A stretch of DNA of 64,000 bases from Cepaea nemoralis (GCA_014155875.1 JACEFZ010022401.1:212501-276500); one strand, 5' to 3'. Counted from the stretch's first letter, positions 22,826 to 35,325 are shown. The notes: generated by a model from the sequence alone, not told the origin. Translations and numbers: made by a program.

Positions 22826-23485
22826 CTCTCCAGGATCTCGGACTGGCAGTGTTACTAGCAACGATTGCCTGGAAGTGGCTGGTCTCGCCATGATCTCGGA
22901 CTGTCAGTGTTACTAACAACGATTGCCTGGAAGTGGCTGGTCTCACCAGGATCTCGGACTGTCAGTGTTACTAACAACGATTGCCTGGAAGTGGCTGGTC
23001 TCACCATGATCTCGGACTGTCAGTGTTACTAACAACGATTGCCTGGAAGTGGCTGGTCTCGCCAGGATCTCGGACTGTCAGTGTTACTAACAACGATTGC
23101 CTGGAAGTGGCTGGTCTCGCCATGATCTCGGACTGTCAGTGTTACTAACAACGATTGCCTGGAAGTGGCTGGTCTCGCCATGATCTCGGGCTGTCAGTGT
23201 TACTAACAACGATTGCCTGGAAGTGGCTGGTCTCGCCATGATCTCGGACTGTCAGTGTTACTAACAACGATTGCCTGGAAGTGGCTGGTCTGGCAAGGAT
23301 CTCGGACTGTCAGTGTTACTAACAACGATTGCCTGGAAGTGGCCAATACAACTAGTCGCCAGGATCTCAGGACTGGCAGTGTTACTAACAACGATTGCCT
23401 AGAAGTGGCTGGTCTCGCCATGATCTCGGACTGTCAATGTTACTAACAACGATTGCCTGGAAGTGGCCAATACAACTAGAACAAT
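22826..23485 (+). repeat. 58-bp tandem repeat, ~11 units
   Basis: Period 58: GATCTCGGACTGTCAGTGTT, ACTAACAACGATTGCCTGG and AAGTGGCTGGTCTCGCC. Two units carry the variant AAGTGGCCAATACAACTAG. Copies are highly similar, suggesting recent amplification or homogenisation. Confidence 0.96.
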
Positions 23486-23486
23486 G

Positions 23487-24975
23487 TATACAACTACAAT
23501 AAGGAGATCACCAGCTTTCGTTGGTCATGTGATACGAAGAAGTAAGTAAGTAAGTAAGTAAGTAAGTAGTAAGTAAGTAAATCTTTATTTTCCAAGGGTT
23601 AAGAATTGGGCACGCATGCCCGTCTGACATTCTGCCCTTCTTCTCTATTTCCTCTCATGCATTCTTTCATTCAACATCTCTTATGAAGCAAGTCTTTGAC
23701 AACAAAAGAACAATAAGCATTAAAACGCATGAAAAATAATCAATAATACATGACTCGTTGAGGCAATGTTTAACATGGGCATCATGAATACCCAAGGTGG
23801 GTGTAACGTGCCATACATATGGGAATGTTGTTGTTGTTGTTTTTTTTTTTTTGGCTAGTTGTCGTTCGAGATAATTTACCATTATTATTGTCTTTGTTGC
23901 TGTTTTTTTTTTTTTTTAAAGGGGGCATGTAGTCTGTCCTGAGGTAGTGTTCAAACAGGTTGCGACTGTATGTATAATGATTGGTGGTGTCTTTGATTTC
24001 TTGTGGAAGATTGTTCCACAACTGAGTGGCAGAGTATGCTAAGCTTGTTTTATATAAGTCTATCCTAGGTTTAGGGACATGGAGTATATTTAGTCGTTCG
24101 CTATGTCTTGCATTATATTTAAACAATGGCCAAAGGTAGCTTGGGGCATTTTGAAATAGGATTTTGTGAATTAGTTTAGCCTTATTAAAAAGTAGGCGTT
24201 TGTGGAGTGGCAGTAACTGAAGACGTTCATGTAGGTTAGAATTGTCTGTAAGCTTATCACCATTGATTAGACGCACTGCCCTTTTCTGGAGTGAATGAAG
24301 GCGTTTTATTATTGATTTGGAGCATCCATCCCAGATTGTGGTGCAATAATCAATATGTGTTTGTATGTGGGAAGTATAGAATATCTTTCTTGTGTTTTCG
24401 TCGAGGAAATTTTTTGATTTTGGCAAGTTGGTATACTTTTTTGGCTATTTGTTTAACTAGAGTATGAACATGGGAATTGAAGGATAGATTTTGATCTATG
24501 ATAAGACCCAGTGGCTTGTGCTCGGTTACACTTTCTATAGGCGTGCTACCAATGTGCAGCTGAAGAGTTCTCTGCGAGTTTAGAGTGTGAAGTCTTTGCC
24601 TGATTCCTATTAACATAGATTTAGTTGTAGAAATGTTATTTTGCATGCGATTTGCATGACTCCAGTTAACTACACTATTTATTTCCTGTTGCAAGGATAA
24701 TTCTAACACATTACGATCAACAGCGTTTGTATATACTGTGCAGTCGTCTGCAAATAGATCGCAGGACGATGACAAATATAAGGGAAGATCATTTATATAA
24801 ATGGCAAATAACAGAGGGCCAAGTACAGACCCCTGTGGTACTCCAGTATTAATGGTAATGGCTCGGGAAAGAAAATAATTGGAGAACATCGTGACAACTG
24901 GAGAGATCTATGGGAAAAAGAGGCAGAGGCAAATCAACAGAAATATGTTGAATGGGCTGAGACTGTGACATGGAA
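23487..24975 (+). mobile_element. Older LINE 3' fragment interrupted by a second LINE
   Basis: Left part (23487-23540) encodes FVGHVIRR; right part (24871-24975) resumes with LENIVTTGEIYGKKRQRQ. Together they match the FFGHVMRR...[10 protein letters not shown] order of the RTE-like LINEs at 26.0, 58.2 and 61.2 kb. The intervening 1.33 kb is a complete insertion on the other strand. Confidence 0.75.
23541..24870 (-). mobile_element. CR1/jockey-like LINE, 5'-truncated RT and 3' UTR
   Basis: The reverse strand starts within the RT palm: NTGVPQGSVLGPLLFAIY, CDLFADDCTVYTN (catalytic FADD) and LGLIIDQNLSFNSHV. A frameshift near 24,400 separates it from HIQTHIDYCTTIWDG, LHSLQKRAVRLING, QLLPLHKRLL and YSATQLWNNLPQEIK, the C-terminal motifs typical of CR1/jockey-group RT proteins. 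After the stop come A-rich stretches, AATAAAGATTTACTTAC and a TTAC repeat tail at 23541-23582. It is dead because of truncation and frameshift. It inserted into the older LINE listed around it; the TSD is not clean (AAGAA-like). Confidence 0.88.
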
Positions 24976-25214
24976 AAATACCATTCTAATTCAAGACGGA
25001 AAGAAAAGAAATTAATGAAATTGCAGTACAATTGTAAAAATACAATGAGTAAAACAATGAAAACAAGAAGTGGAATTCCTAGGCTTTACAAGAACACAAT
25101 CAGTAGTGACAACATTGGCGTTGAGGTTAGGACCTTCATCAGCTCACACACATTATACACACGCTGATACCGCTACACACACATTATACAAAGTCATTTC
25201 TCGTTTTTGTTGAT

Positions 25215-26152
25215 GAACTCAAAGTCAGGGATGTATAATTTCTTCAGATCTTTTTTCCCTATACAGTGAACGCATTCTTTTTTTCTTTTTTTTTCTTAAA
25301 AAAAAAAAAAAAAAGAAATTTAGAAGATATGAGAGGAATTACCATTGGGAGCATACCACCAATAACATTAGATATGCGGATGATACAGTATTGAATGCAG
25401 ACAATGAGAAGGATCTGCAACATTTAGTTGTTGCGATTGTTGCACACAGCAATTGGGATTATAATTAAATTGTAAGAAGACAGAGATTATGGTCGCCACT
25501 AAGAAGAAAGAAATACCACAATGTAATATAAGGATAAATTGGAATATTCTTAATCAAGTAAATCGGTACAGCTATCTCAGAACAGTCATACCATCTGATG
25601 GGAGGTGTCATGAAGATATTAGAACAAGAATCGTCTTGGCAAAGGTAGCCTATTGCAAAATGGAAAATATACTGACTAATAAAAATATGTTAATTGCAAC
25701 GAGGAAAAGAGTGTTCAAGTGCTTCATATAACCCATACTTCTGTATGGATGTGAAACGTAGATGATGAGCAGACAGGTGGAAAACATATAATGACAGTGC
25801 GAATGTGCTTTTTGAGGACAATTCTAAGAATACAATGGACAGACAGAAAAACCAATCAGCAAGTCCTTCAAGAGGCAAATGAAAACTGCAAACTGGTTAG
25901 AGAAATTAGGCGTAGACAGACATATTCTTCTGGGCACGTTATGAGAAGAAATAAACTCGAGAACTTGGTGACAACTGACAAGATTGAGGGGAAAAGAGTA
26001 AGGGGAATGCAAATAAGTAAATATCTGGATGGCTTGACCACATGACATGGTCAGGACAAGAACACACAGCTGATCCACGACTCTGCTGATTGTGTGAGAT
26101 GGCGAAACATGACTGTCCCCGCTTACCGGCATGGCACATCGCGATAATGATT
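25215..26152 (+). mobile_element. RTE-like LINE ORF2 3' half, pseudogenised
   Basis: The forward strand encodes NIRYADDTVLNADN (RT catalytic YADD), then IPQCNIRINWNILNQVN, YSYLRTVIPSDGRC and YCKMENILTNKN. Frame breaks follow before FLRTILRIQWTDRKTNQQV, IRRRQTYSSGHVMRR, LENLVTTDKIEGKRV and YLDGLTT. Motif order equals the copy at 53.2-54.9 kb. Several stops and shifts make it non-coding. The end GGCATGGCACAT matches the other copies; a T- and A-rich tract interrupts it at ~25270-25315. Confidence 0.85.
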
Positions 26153-26807
26153 CATAGTCAGGCCGGTGAGACGCGCCTTGGGGAAACGAAAGCAAGACAT
26201 CAACGGGCACAGTCCTATGCAAGCGTCCCAACATTTGAAGCCGACTTCTACACAGAAACTATCAGGAGTTGTGATCAGAAATGAGATGAACTGGAAGCAC
26301 CAGCCAAATATCTCAGACAATCAATATGAGAAGCAATGGCAATATTGCCCCGGAGAGCTCAATCAATGATTCGGAACACTGGCATTGAGCGTCAGGAAGT
26401 GCCCTATCTTGCATGTTTCTGATGCCCTCTGTTGCATGCTACCGGCAAATCTGATGGGAAAAACCCATCTTGCGTTTGGCACACGAGGTGCAATCCGATT
26501 GGATGAGGTTATCTGCCTCGTGATGACATAATTACAGTGTGGAAAAGCTATGAGAAAAATGGGATCTCCACACGCTTCCTGTGTAGTCATTACTGTTAAT
26601 ATCTCAGTGTCCTTGTTGTATGGTATTTGAAGCAGACAATGGTATCTCGTCGTATTCTCTCTGTTATTTCAACTGGAAGGCGGTTCAGTTCCACAACATC
26701 AGCAGTCTCCTTAATAAATGCTTAATTAATTATCCAGGTATATGTAATGTTCTACTAATTATGGCATTTCCGAAGCGTTTAATTTTATCAATATCGTCAT
26801 TTGCTCT
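26153..26807. other. Unassigned stretch
   Basis: Short overlapping ORFs on both strands (under 80 codons) without recognisable domains. I see no repeat family. Confidence 0.35.
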
Positions 26808-26991
26808 GTTGTTGTTTTGTTGCTGTTGTTGTTGTTGGTGTTGTTGTTGTTAATATACTTCTTCTTCTCTGGTTTCTTTCTTTCTTTCTTCTTCTTCTTC
26901 TTCTTCTTCTTCTTCTTCTTCTTCTTCTTCTTCTTCTTCTTCTTCTTCTTCTTCTTCTCCTCCTCCTCCTCGTCCTCCTCCTCCTTCCTCC

Positions 26992-27062
<71 letters not shown>

Positions 27063-27093
27063 GTCTTTCTTTCTTCCTCCTACTTCCTCTTCT

Positions 27094-27127
<34 letters not shown>

Positions 27128-27185
27128 TCCTACTTCCTCCTCCTCTTCTTCTTTCTTTCTTTCTTTCTTTCTTTCTTCTTCTACA
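26808..27185 (+). repeat. TTG, TTC, TCC and TTTC microsatellites
   Basis: Pyrimidine tracts in series: (TTG)n, (CTT)n of ~22 units, (TCC)n, (TTTC)n of ~16 units, then a block TTTC...TTCCTCCTACTTCC present twice. Polyleucine and polyphenylalanine ORFs here are artefacts. Confidence 0.97.
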
Positions 27186-27660
27186 TCTTTATTTTACTCT
27201 TTAATTTATTATTTCTTGTATTATGATTATTATGATTATAATTAACAATTAGAAGAGAAAAATCCCAACTGAAGGGAACGCACGGCTGCACGTCTGGAAT
27301 GTCTCCGCTCACTGGAAGCATCTTTTTATGGTCGCTATATGATTACAACATACTCTTCAAAGCTGGTAGAGAGCCAGCATACTCTCCTAAGAGCATTGAA
27401 GTACGCAGTTCAAACAGGGCCGCCTAAATAAACAGGGTTTAGCTGTCGTTTGCCTTCAATTCAACATTGATTCTGAAGAGCAGTGGTGGTGAGTTGTGGG
27501 TGTACAGGGCTGCTAACCTGGTAGTTCAATGTTCAATGTCGATTAGCTACGAGATTCCTTCCTGGCAACCAGGTTTTGGGTTAAACTCAAGACTTATGAT
27601 TTAGTTATAGTCGATTTATATTGCCATTACACCAAAAAAAAACTTAATGTATTTACATAT
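27186..27660. other. Unassigned stretch
   Basis: Around 27480-27590 a phrase with GGTGGTGAGTTGTGGGTG and CAGGTTTTGGGTTAAACTC might be a decayed tRNA-like head, but the evidence is weak. No coding region. Confidence 0.3.
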
Positions 27661-27679
27661 TGTTCGGAGAGAGAAAGGC

Positions 27680-27759
<80 letters not shown>

Positions 27760-27766
27760 GAGAGAA

Positions 27767-27817
<51 letters not shown>

Positions 27818-27820
27818 TGC

Positions 27821-27851
<31 letters not shown>

Positions 27852-27938
27852 CGGAGAGAGAGACGGAGAGAGGCTGAAGAATTTAAGTGAACATATTGTG
27901 AAAAACACATTGTGGAGGTATGGGGGTTTAAAGGGGCG

Positions 27939-27978
<40 letters not shown>

Positions 27979-28070
27979 GAACAGACAACCATTGACAGAT
28001 ATTTAAAAAAAAATATATATATATACATATTAAAATAAAGTTTAAATAAAATAAAATAAAATAAAAATCC
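27661..28070 (+). repeat. GA, ACAG, poly(G) and AAAAT simple repeats
   Basis: (GA)n at 27678-27765, (ACAG)n to 27817, a second (GA)n to 27874, an uninterrupted run of 36 G at 27942-27977, and (AAAAT)n at ~28040-28070. Long G runs form quadruplexes and are hard to sequence, so lengths are uncertain. Confidence 0.97.
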
Positions 28071-28615
28071 ACTGGCTGCCATTGTGTGGATCATGCGACA
28101 CTTGGGAGTAGACTATTGGAAATACTGGCCGGGAAACATCCAGGAAACAAAGAAAGACGAGGGCGTAAAATAATATACACGACTAAATTACACAGATAAA
28201 GATTTAGAGATACAGACTTTCGGAAACAATCATCATCAATACACACGGTCAACTGCCGAGAGAGACCACATTATGGATGTGTCCCAAGCGCAGGCGATGT
28301 CCTTTATAGTTAATAAATAAATCAATCAATAATCAACTGATCAATCAATGAACAGATCCATCACTGTCTATTCAGACGAAGAGACTCGGAAATTCTATCC
28401 CATAATATGACATTCTGAATATGCGGGGTAAACTTTATAATAAGTGGTGTAATTTAAGCGTGATAAGAATAAGTACAAGCCATAAACAACATTACGCACC
28501 AATATATGTCAACATATTAAACTGATAATTAGCGGTCGATCCGGCTGACTGGTTTAACAGACTGGCTCTTACACTGTCTCTGTTGACGTCAGCGTCGTGG
28601 GCGTATTTAACACTT
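28071..28615. other. Unassigned; possible LINE scrap at the left
   Basis: The 28080-28200 stretch has a faint resemblance to LINE post-RT sequence (GGGAAACATCCAGGAAAC, AAGACGAGGGCG), too weak for a firm call. The rest shows nothing. Confidence 0.25.
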
Positions 28616-28738
28616 GTCAGTTAGACTTAATTGTTGACGTCTCGATCAGAACAATGGCAAACTACAGTGTGGTAAATCACACACAGTAAATACATTTTGG
28701 GTTGATTGCTATGTCCCGTAAAAATGACATGCACTATA
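28616..28738 (+). mobile_element. SINE, head H3 end + body A fragment
   Basis: GTCAGTTAGACTTAATTGTTG and CGTCTCG join directly to ATCAGAACAATGGCAAAC and end with TGTCCCGTAAAAATGACATG. It is a third copy of the H3-A junction. Confidence 0.6.
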
Positions 28739-28856
28739 TACTTGTTGAAACAGATATGTGATATCTTTTATGAGACACACATTCTAAAATCGCATGTTGG
28801 ACGAAAGTCGAAGTTCGGCTATACCTCACCCACAGTCTAAAATAATGTCGATGTTT

Positions 28857-29075
28857 AAATATTGAGCACAACCCACTACTGGCAACGCTGATCGTATTCT
28901 GGTATGAACCTAAGGCCTATCCACTTCAATATGGAAGCACTATGGAAGCACTGTTAGTGCTTCCATATTGATGTGGATATGCCTTGGGTTCATACCAGAA
29001 TACGATCAGCGTTGCCAGTAGTGGGATGTGCTCAATATTTAAATTTCAAATCCCGAAACAACCAAATAAATCAAT
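28857..29075. mobile_element. Inverted duplicate of SINE family G 3' end
   Basis: Left arm 28857-28940 and right arm 28957-29040 are reverse complements with few mismatches (AAATATTGAGCACAACCCAC against GTGGGATGTGCTCAATATTT) around a 16-base loop. The right arm continues into AAATCCCGAAACAACC, the 3' tail of the SINE seen at 50.4 kb. Confidence 0.88.
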
Positions 29076-29107
29076 GTCGATGTTGTGTGAGTTCGGATAC
29101 GACTTTA

Positions 29108-29425
29108 AACTACAAATCATTGAGATACCAGCAGGCAAACAGAATTGGCAGGGTCTGTAACCGCTGGTTGAGAGATCCGTGCACCATGAGACACGTGTGG
29201 TCAGGGCCCATTGGTATCGTGTGTTTACTGCAGAAGACCAGATAGATCATCACGTCCTGGAGAGAATGATGCCATTGGAAGTGACCAGAGGAAATGCCTG
29301 ACGGACATATCATAAATTGCAACCGGTACCATTAGTATCGTGAATTTTCGCTGGCTGTTGAAGATGAGGACGGAGTACGTGTGGGATTGTTCCGAGTGCT
29401 GTGATGTTGATTATTGACTCGACTC
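29108..29425 (+). mobile_element. RNase-H-type LINE C-terminal remnant
   Basis: Reads through ...AEDQIDHHVLERMMPLE and VTRGNA before a stop, then the untranslated-like ACCATTAGTATCG, GCTGTTGAAGATGAGGACGG and GAGTGCTGTGATG. The colinear copy at 35.7 kb starts with an RNase-H-like GNEQVNILAG, which gives the family assignment (I/Nimb-type LINEs have a C-terminal RNase H). It is broken by several stops. Confidence 0.65.
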
Positions 29426-29569
29426 AACTCGAAAACCACATCCTTTAAAACTATAACAGGCTGTTATAGTATAACAGAGTTATGGTATATATAATATGGT
29501 ATAACAGAGATTATCGAGAAAAACTGTCATGATTGAAAAGCTCTGGACCAGAAAAACCACTGAATTAAA

Positions 29570-29578
29570 ATAATGGTA

Positions 29579-29615
<37 letters not shown>

Positions 29616-29665
29616 GGAGGAGGAGGAGGAGGAGGAGGAGGAAGAGGGGGAGGAGGAGGAGGATA
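29570..29665 (+). repeat. GAT / GGA microsatellite
   Basis: (GAT)n passes at 29612 into (GGA)n with AAGAGG interruptions. Confidence 0.95.
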
Positions 29666-29879
29666 TGAGAGGAGAAGATCTCGAGAATAATGAGGGAACT
29701 GGTAAAATCAAAGATGACTGACACAAGATACACAGGAGGAGGGCATGCTTGATGTGTTGGCGAAATGGCGCGGAAGGCGGTCAGAGGTCGAAGCTTTGTC
29801 AAGGACAAACAAAGCAGATGGCTACGAGGAACCGACTTCCTGTTTCGATTGGTATGATAGCTGATGATCTTGCTCCCAC

Positions 29880-30570
<691 letters not shown>

Positions 30571-30639
30571 TACATGCAGAAAATAGAGGAAACAGTGAAG
30601 AAAAAGAGATATAGAGGGCAGAGAAAACAGAAGAGAGAA

Positions 30640-30790
30640 CCACCGAACGAACTTTATTTTCAAAGAGTTACAAATTGGGAACACAAGCCCGTCATATATT
30701 CGGCCCCTCAAGTCATTCATCTTTCGCACACAAGTTACCAATCATGAATGTTACATTAACACTGGAACAATAAATTGTAAAATGTTTACT
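30640..30790 (-). mobile_element. CR1/jockey-like LINE 3' UTR fragment
   Basis: AACTTTATTTTCAAAGAGTT, ACAAATTGGGAACACAAGCC and CGTCATAT follow the 3' UTR of the LINE at 23.6 kb (CTTTATTTTCCAAGGGTTAA, AATTGGGCACGCATGCC). No coding part remains. Confidence 0.65.
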
Positions 30791-31249
30791 GTAAACATAC
30801 GCCAAACAAACAATTCATATGTCAACGTTATGAGACATGTAGGCAGGCAGACAAACACAACTAAACCCACATATACACACATACACACACATCCATACAC
30901 ACATACAAACATAAATATGTACACACACATACATCCTTACATAACAGAAGAAAGGAAAATCACAGAAGACAGACACGACCAAGAAGATAGTAGAAGTTCA
31001 TAGGACAAAGAAGACAGAAACGTCGGTGAAGATTCTGAAGACGTATAAGATAAGTAAGACAGAATGCATACATAAGACAGAGGAGACAGGAGATATATGG
31101 GACACATAAGATAGGCAGATCTGATTCCCAGCGATGAACATCTAGCAAGGAATGTGAAAATATTTCCAGGTAACCCAAGCTAAATCTTGCGTGAAATTAA
31201 CATCACGGAATTACTTCGACGAAGTACTACACTCAAAGCAATAGGAGGG
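30791..31249. other. ACAT and AGAAGACAG-rich low-complexity DNA
   Basis: (ACAT/ACAC)n at 30870-30930 and a purine-rich degenerate AGACAGA region to ~31110. No gene recognised. Confidence 0.5.
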
Positions 31250-31500
31250 GGTCAGTATGGCCGAATGGGAAATAGCAATCGTTCTTAATCCGTTCATACA
31301 GTGTGCTGATGTTGAAGTAGCGGTTCAACCCCTACATTGATCAGTTGGGACTAAATTGTTGACTTCTCGTCCTTGACTTGGGAACTTAAATTATAGCACC
31401 ACTAAAGTCGGATTGAGTTAGCTTGATGGCGAGGGACAATGATATTAGGGAAAGCTAATCCACACGCAAAAGCATCTCTCCTTGGCACTGGAAGTAGTAG
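31250..31500 (+). mobile_element. SINE, head H4 + body C
   Basis: GGTCAGTATGGCCGAATGG is an almost ideal tRNA-type A box region and GCGGTTCAACCCC a B box. The body runs GGACTAAATTGTTGACTTC, GTCCTTGACTTGGGAAC, AAGTCGGATTGAG and GGAAAGCTAATCCACACGC. Confidence 0.85.
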
Positions 31501-31580
31501 GATGTGAATGGGCTACGCTTGAATTCAAAGCGAGCGATCCCCCCCCCCCCCCCCCTAAAATAAAAAATAAAAACAATAAC

Positions 31581-31612
<32 letters not shown>

Positions 31613-31732
31613 TAAAGCATTGGGGCATAAAGTGAAGAAACCTATGTAATTATAGAACGATCACTGAGTGTTACAGTAAAGTAACACATAATAAAGTCAC
31701 GAACACGCGAATATAAAATATTACATTTTATT

Positions 31733-31973
31733 GTTGTTCGCATATCCTTTTACAGGACATTGCTGTCAACACCGGAATTTTTCAGCTGTTGTTGATGTCT
31801 TGGCACGTTTTACGTTCATTAATTTGCCATTGTTTTCTGAATGGCCGGCTCACATACCACCGCAAGTAACTAGCGTACCGCGATCCGCTGCCGAATCTCG
31901 CGCAGCTGTGTTTCGTATGTGAGTATACGGGATTACGACAATCGTCCTTAAGCCCTTCGCCAGGAAGACCGGC
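31733..31973 (-). mobile_element. SINE, body A, H2-like head
   Basis: On the plus strand TTCGCATATCC, TTTACAGGACATTGCTGTCA, CACGTTTTACGTTCATTAAT, GCCATTGTTTTCTGAATGG, then AGTATACGGGATTACGAC and GACCGGC. It is full length relative to the 62.2-kb copy. Confidence 0.83.
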
Positions 31974-32264
31974 AAAATATTACATAATTCAGTAAATATT
32001 AGTTAGACATTTTCTTAACGTACACATATAGACATGATACAAGCTTGCTCGGAATGACTAATAACAGAATTAGATGAGATGTATAACCCCCCCCCCCCCC
32101 CCTCCCCAATATATATATATACGAAACAATGTTTTGCTGCAGTTAATGTGATGTCAATAATGAAGACACAAACAGAATATTGCACACTGTCTGGCCAGGC
32201 ATATTTCACTGCATCTCTTCAGGTGCATAATGCATAATTCAAACAACATAAACTAAGGTAATAG

Positions 32265-32842
32265 ATAACTATAAGGAAATATATAACATATAACACATAT
32301 GTCCACTAACTTAAACTGAAATATATAACACATATGTCCACTAACTTAAACTGAAATATATAACACATATGTCCACTAACTTAAACTGAAATATATAACA
32401 CATATGTCCACTAACTTAAACTGAAATATATAACACATATTTCCACTAACTTAAACTGAAATATATAACACATATGTCCACTAACTTAAACTGAAATATA
32501 TAACACATATGTCCACTAACTTAACTGAAATATATAACACATATGTCCACTAACTTAAACTGAAATATATAACACATATGTCCACTAACTTAAACTGAAA
32601 TATATAACACATATGTCCACTAACTTAAACTGAAATATATAACACATATGTCCACTAACTTAAACTGAAATATATAACACATATGTCCACTAACTTAAAC
32701 TGAAATATATAACACATATGTCCACTAACTTAAACTGAAATATATAACACATATGTCCACTAACTTAAACTGAAATATATAACACATATGTCCACTAACT
32801 TAAACTGAAATATATAACACATATGTCCACTAACTTAAACTG
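32265..32842. repeat. 35-bp minisatellite, ~16 units, very uniform
   Basis: Unit TAACACATATGTCCACTAAC plus TTAAACTGAAATATA, period 35. Only two visible deviations (TTCCAC for GTCCAC near 32440, and a one-base loss in TTAACTG near 32523). Such homogeneity implies recent expansion. Confidence 0.97.
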
Positions 32843-32864
32843 GCTACCAATCATGACACAATTA

Positions 32865-33365
<501 letters not shown>

Positions 33366-34466
33366 ACTATAAAAACACAGTTCTTACTTTATGACTTTAT
33401 GCACAGCGGTACGACAGGAAATTCCAGACGGTGTCAACCCAGAAAATAATCCCAGTATCCTAGTTCTGTGGTGAGATGAATGCTTTGCCAAGGACTCGGT
33501 GTAATTATATAGCGCACATGTACAGTCATCGCTCCACAAAGATACTCATTTTAACAACGAAAACTGTGAATTTCTCGTTGGTGACATTTATATCACGACA
33601 CCGTATCGAATTTTGTCTTGTCTTTCATAGGCTGTTGTTGTAGTGTGAGTTCACTCGAATTTATTCTAACTAGGAATTTCTATAATCGATTAGTCACGGT
33701 TCTGCGTTTTCGTGTGAAGTATAATTATTTTTGTCCCGACTTTCTTTTTTGCCAGATCCGGCTTGGCAAATTGTTATACATCACGATGTTGATGCTTTAT
33801 GCACATGCTTAGTTCTTTGACTAGAAAATCGGTGATGATAAACTATGCTGTTTAACCCCACTTCGTGCTCACTTGGAATGTTTTCTCACATGTTTCTCAA
33901 TCGTACAGTTGGAAATAGTATCCGCGCCAACGTTGAACGAATAGTAGTTTAGGTGGCTGGGAGCAGACGTTAGGGTAATTCTGTAGCGCAGCGCACTCGT
34001 GGTCTTTTTGTCACCCTCGTCCTAACGCTCGTCTAACAGCCCTGCGGGCAGGGGACAAGTCACTCCCAATGCCAGCACATGTGCGCGGCCTGAACAGCTA
34101 GCTTTGCTGGTTCTGGCCCAGCTCTCGCGCGATTCTCCAAGCCGACTCATCACGCGTCGACGCTTACTGTGGGACAACTCTTCATTATTGAGCCTTTCAT
34201 GATTCCGTGCGTGTTGGAAATTAATGGCTCCATTACTGGTTGGATATACGGGGAATACGGTGTGGCGAGAGGAAGGAATCTGTAGGTTAACTTGGTGTTG
34301 CACACAGCCGCAACTTATGCCAATATGATCATTATTGTAACTGGTATTGTACTGCAAGCCACTCATAGCGGCCCACACACAGATGAAAAACACTTGAAGA
34401 CGCGCCCGGCTGATATTGTTGGTAGAGGAGGCGGAGAAGGCGGGGGACGGGGGGAAGAAGAAGGGG
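33366..34466. other. Longest non-repetitive stretch; one uncertain ORF
   Basis: No repeat or LINE/SINE family recognised. A minus-strand ORF of 152 codons (34022-34480) has its C-terminal half in locally GC-rich DNA and contains a basic SHSKRRRVMSRLGE, but no domain I know, and its N-terminal residues are low-complexity (FFFPPSPAFSASS). It may be chance or one exon; I do not call a gene. Confidence 0.35.
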
Positions 34467-34562
34467 TTAGTTAGTTGCATATCCTGTATAGGATGTTGCA
34501 GTCAACACCAGCATATTTTGGTTTTGTGATGTCTTGGCAAGTTTACGTTCAGTAGTTTGCAA
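34467..34562 (-). mobile_element. SINE body A, 5'-truncated
   Basis: AGTTGCATATCCTGTATAGG, ATGTTGCAGTCAACACCAGC, GATGTCTTGGCAAGTTTACG and TTCAGTAGTTTGCAATTG. It stops in mid-body and passes into GAAGAA-rich DNA. Confidence 0.85.
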
Positions 34563-34864
34563 TTGAGGAGAAGAAGACGAAGTGATTAAAGAGAAGGTGG
34601 TAGTGGAAGAGAAGAAGGTAGCAGAGAAAGAGCAGAGAGAGGAGAAATGGGGAGCAGAAAATGAGAAGGAATAGAGCGCAGAAAGGGAAAGTAAGAGGAC
34701 TAAGAAATCAAAGAAGAGGACAACACATACAAATAAAAAGACGAAGACGACAACGACGAAGAAGATGATCACGATGAAGAAGAACAAGACAGCAAAAAAG
34801 CGTACCGCAGACAATGCTGCAATATGATGTCCATTAGCATGTCCGTTCTTGTAGCTTTCTATTG

Positions 34865-35110
34865 CAAGGTTTTAATCAATCATGTGCCATCTCCAAAATG
34901 AAGGTTGGTTGTTATGGACCTCCAACACTGTCTGTCTCTCGCCTTGATAATTCATTCTGTCAGACTACTGTTCGCCTATCTCTTGATGTTATCTTCCTAC
35001 TTGTATCGTTGTCTACCTCTTGCTCGCTTGTCTTCAACCATCCCTCCATATTTCACTTTTTTATTTTTTATTTCTTTCATCAACTCTCCTTTCATTTCAT
35101 TCCCAGTTGT
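34865..35110 (-). mobile_element. LINE post-RT C-terminal fragment
   Basis: The reverse strand encodes KYGGMVEDKRARGRQRYK, then after a stop EDNIKR, and RQCWRS near the end with HFGDGT. This is the terminal motif series (RGRGRQR, WRSM, HFGHGT) of RTE-type LINE ORF2. Downstream TGATTGATT is a possible tail. Dead fragment. Confidence 0.7.
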
Positions 35111-35142
35111 TTTAAAACCTCTATATTTGAGTGTTTTTGTTT

Positions 35143-35184
35143 CCAAGAAATACGACATATTCTTCTGTTTGTCGTATTTCTTGG
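35143..35184. other. Perfect 15-bp hairpin
   Basis: CCAAGAAATACGACA is followed after 12 bases by its exact complement TGTCGTATTTCTTGG. The context is not a known terminator or RNA gene. Confidence 0.85.
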
Positions 35185-35325
35185 TCTCAGTTGTAGCCAT
35201 ATTCACGCATTTTGTTCTGTTTGCGTATATCTTTGTTTCTAACGCACAATTCGAACGATTATTATGAATTGCAGACCGCGGGAGTGAGACAACTGAACTC
35301 CTAGCTTCATAAGCAAGTTAAGATC

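Noticed and set aside
26801..28094. Polyleucine, polyphenylalanine, RERERE and polyproline/glycine ORFs
   Set aside because: Translations of microsatellites and the G run.
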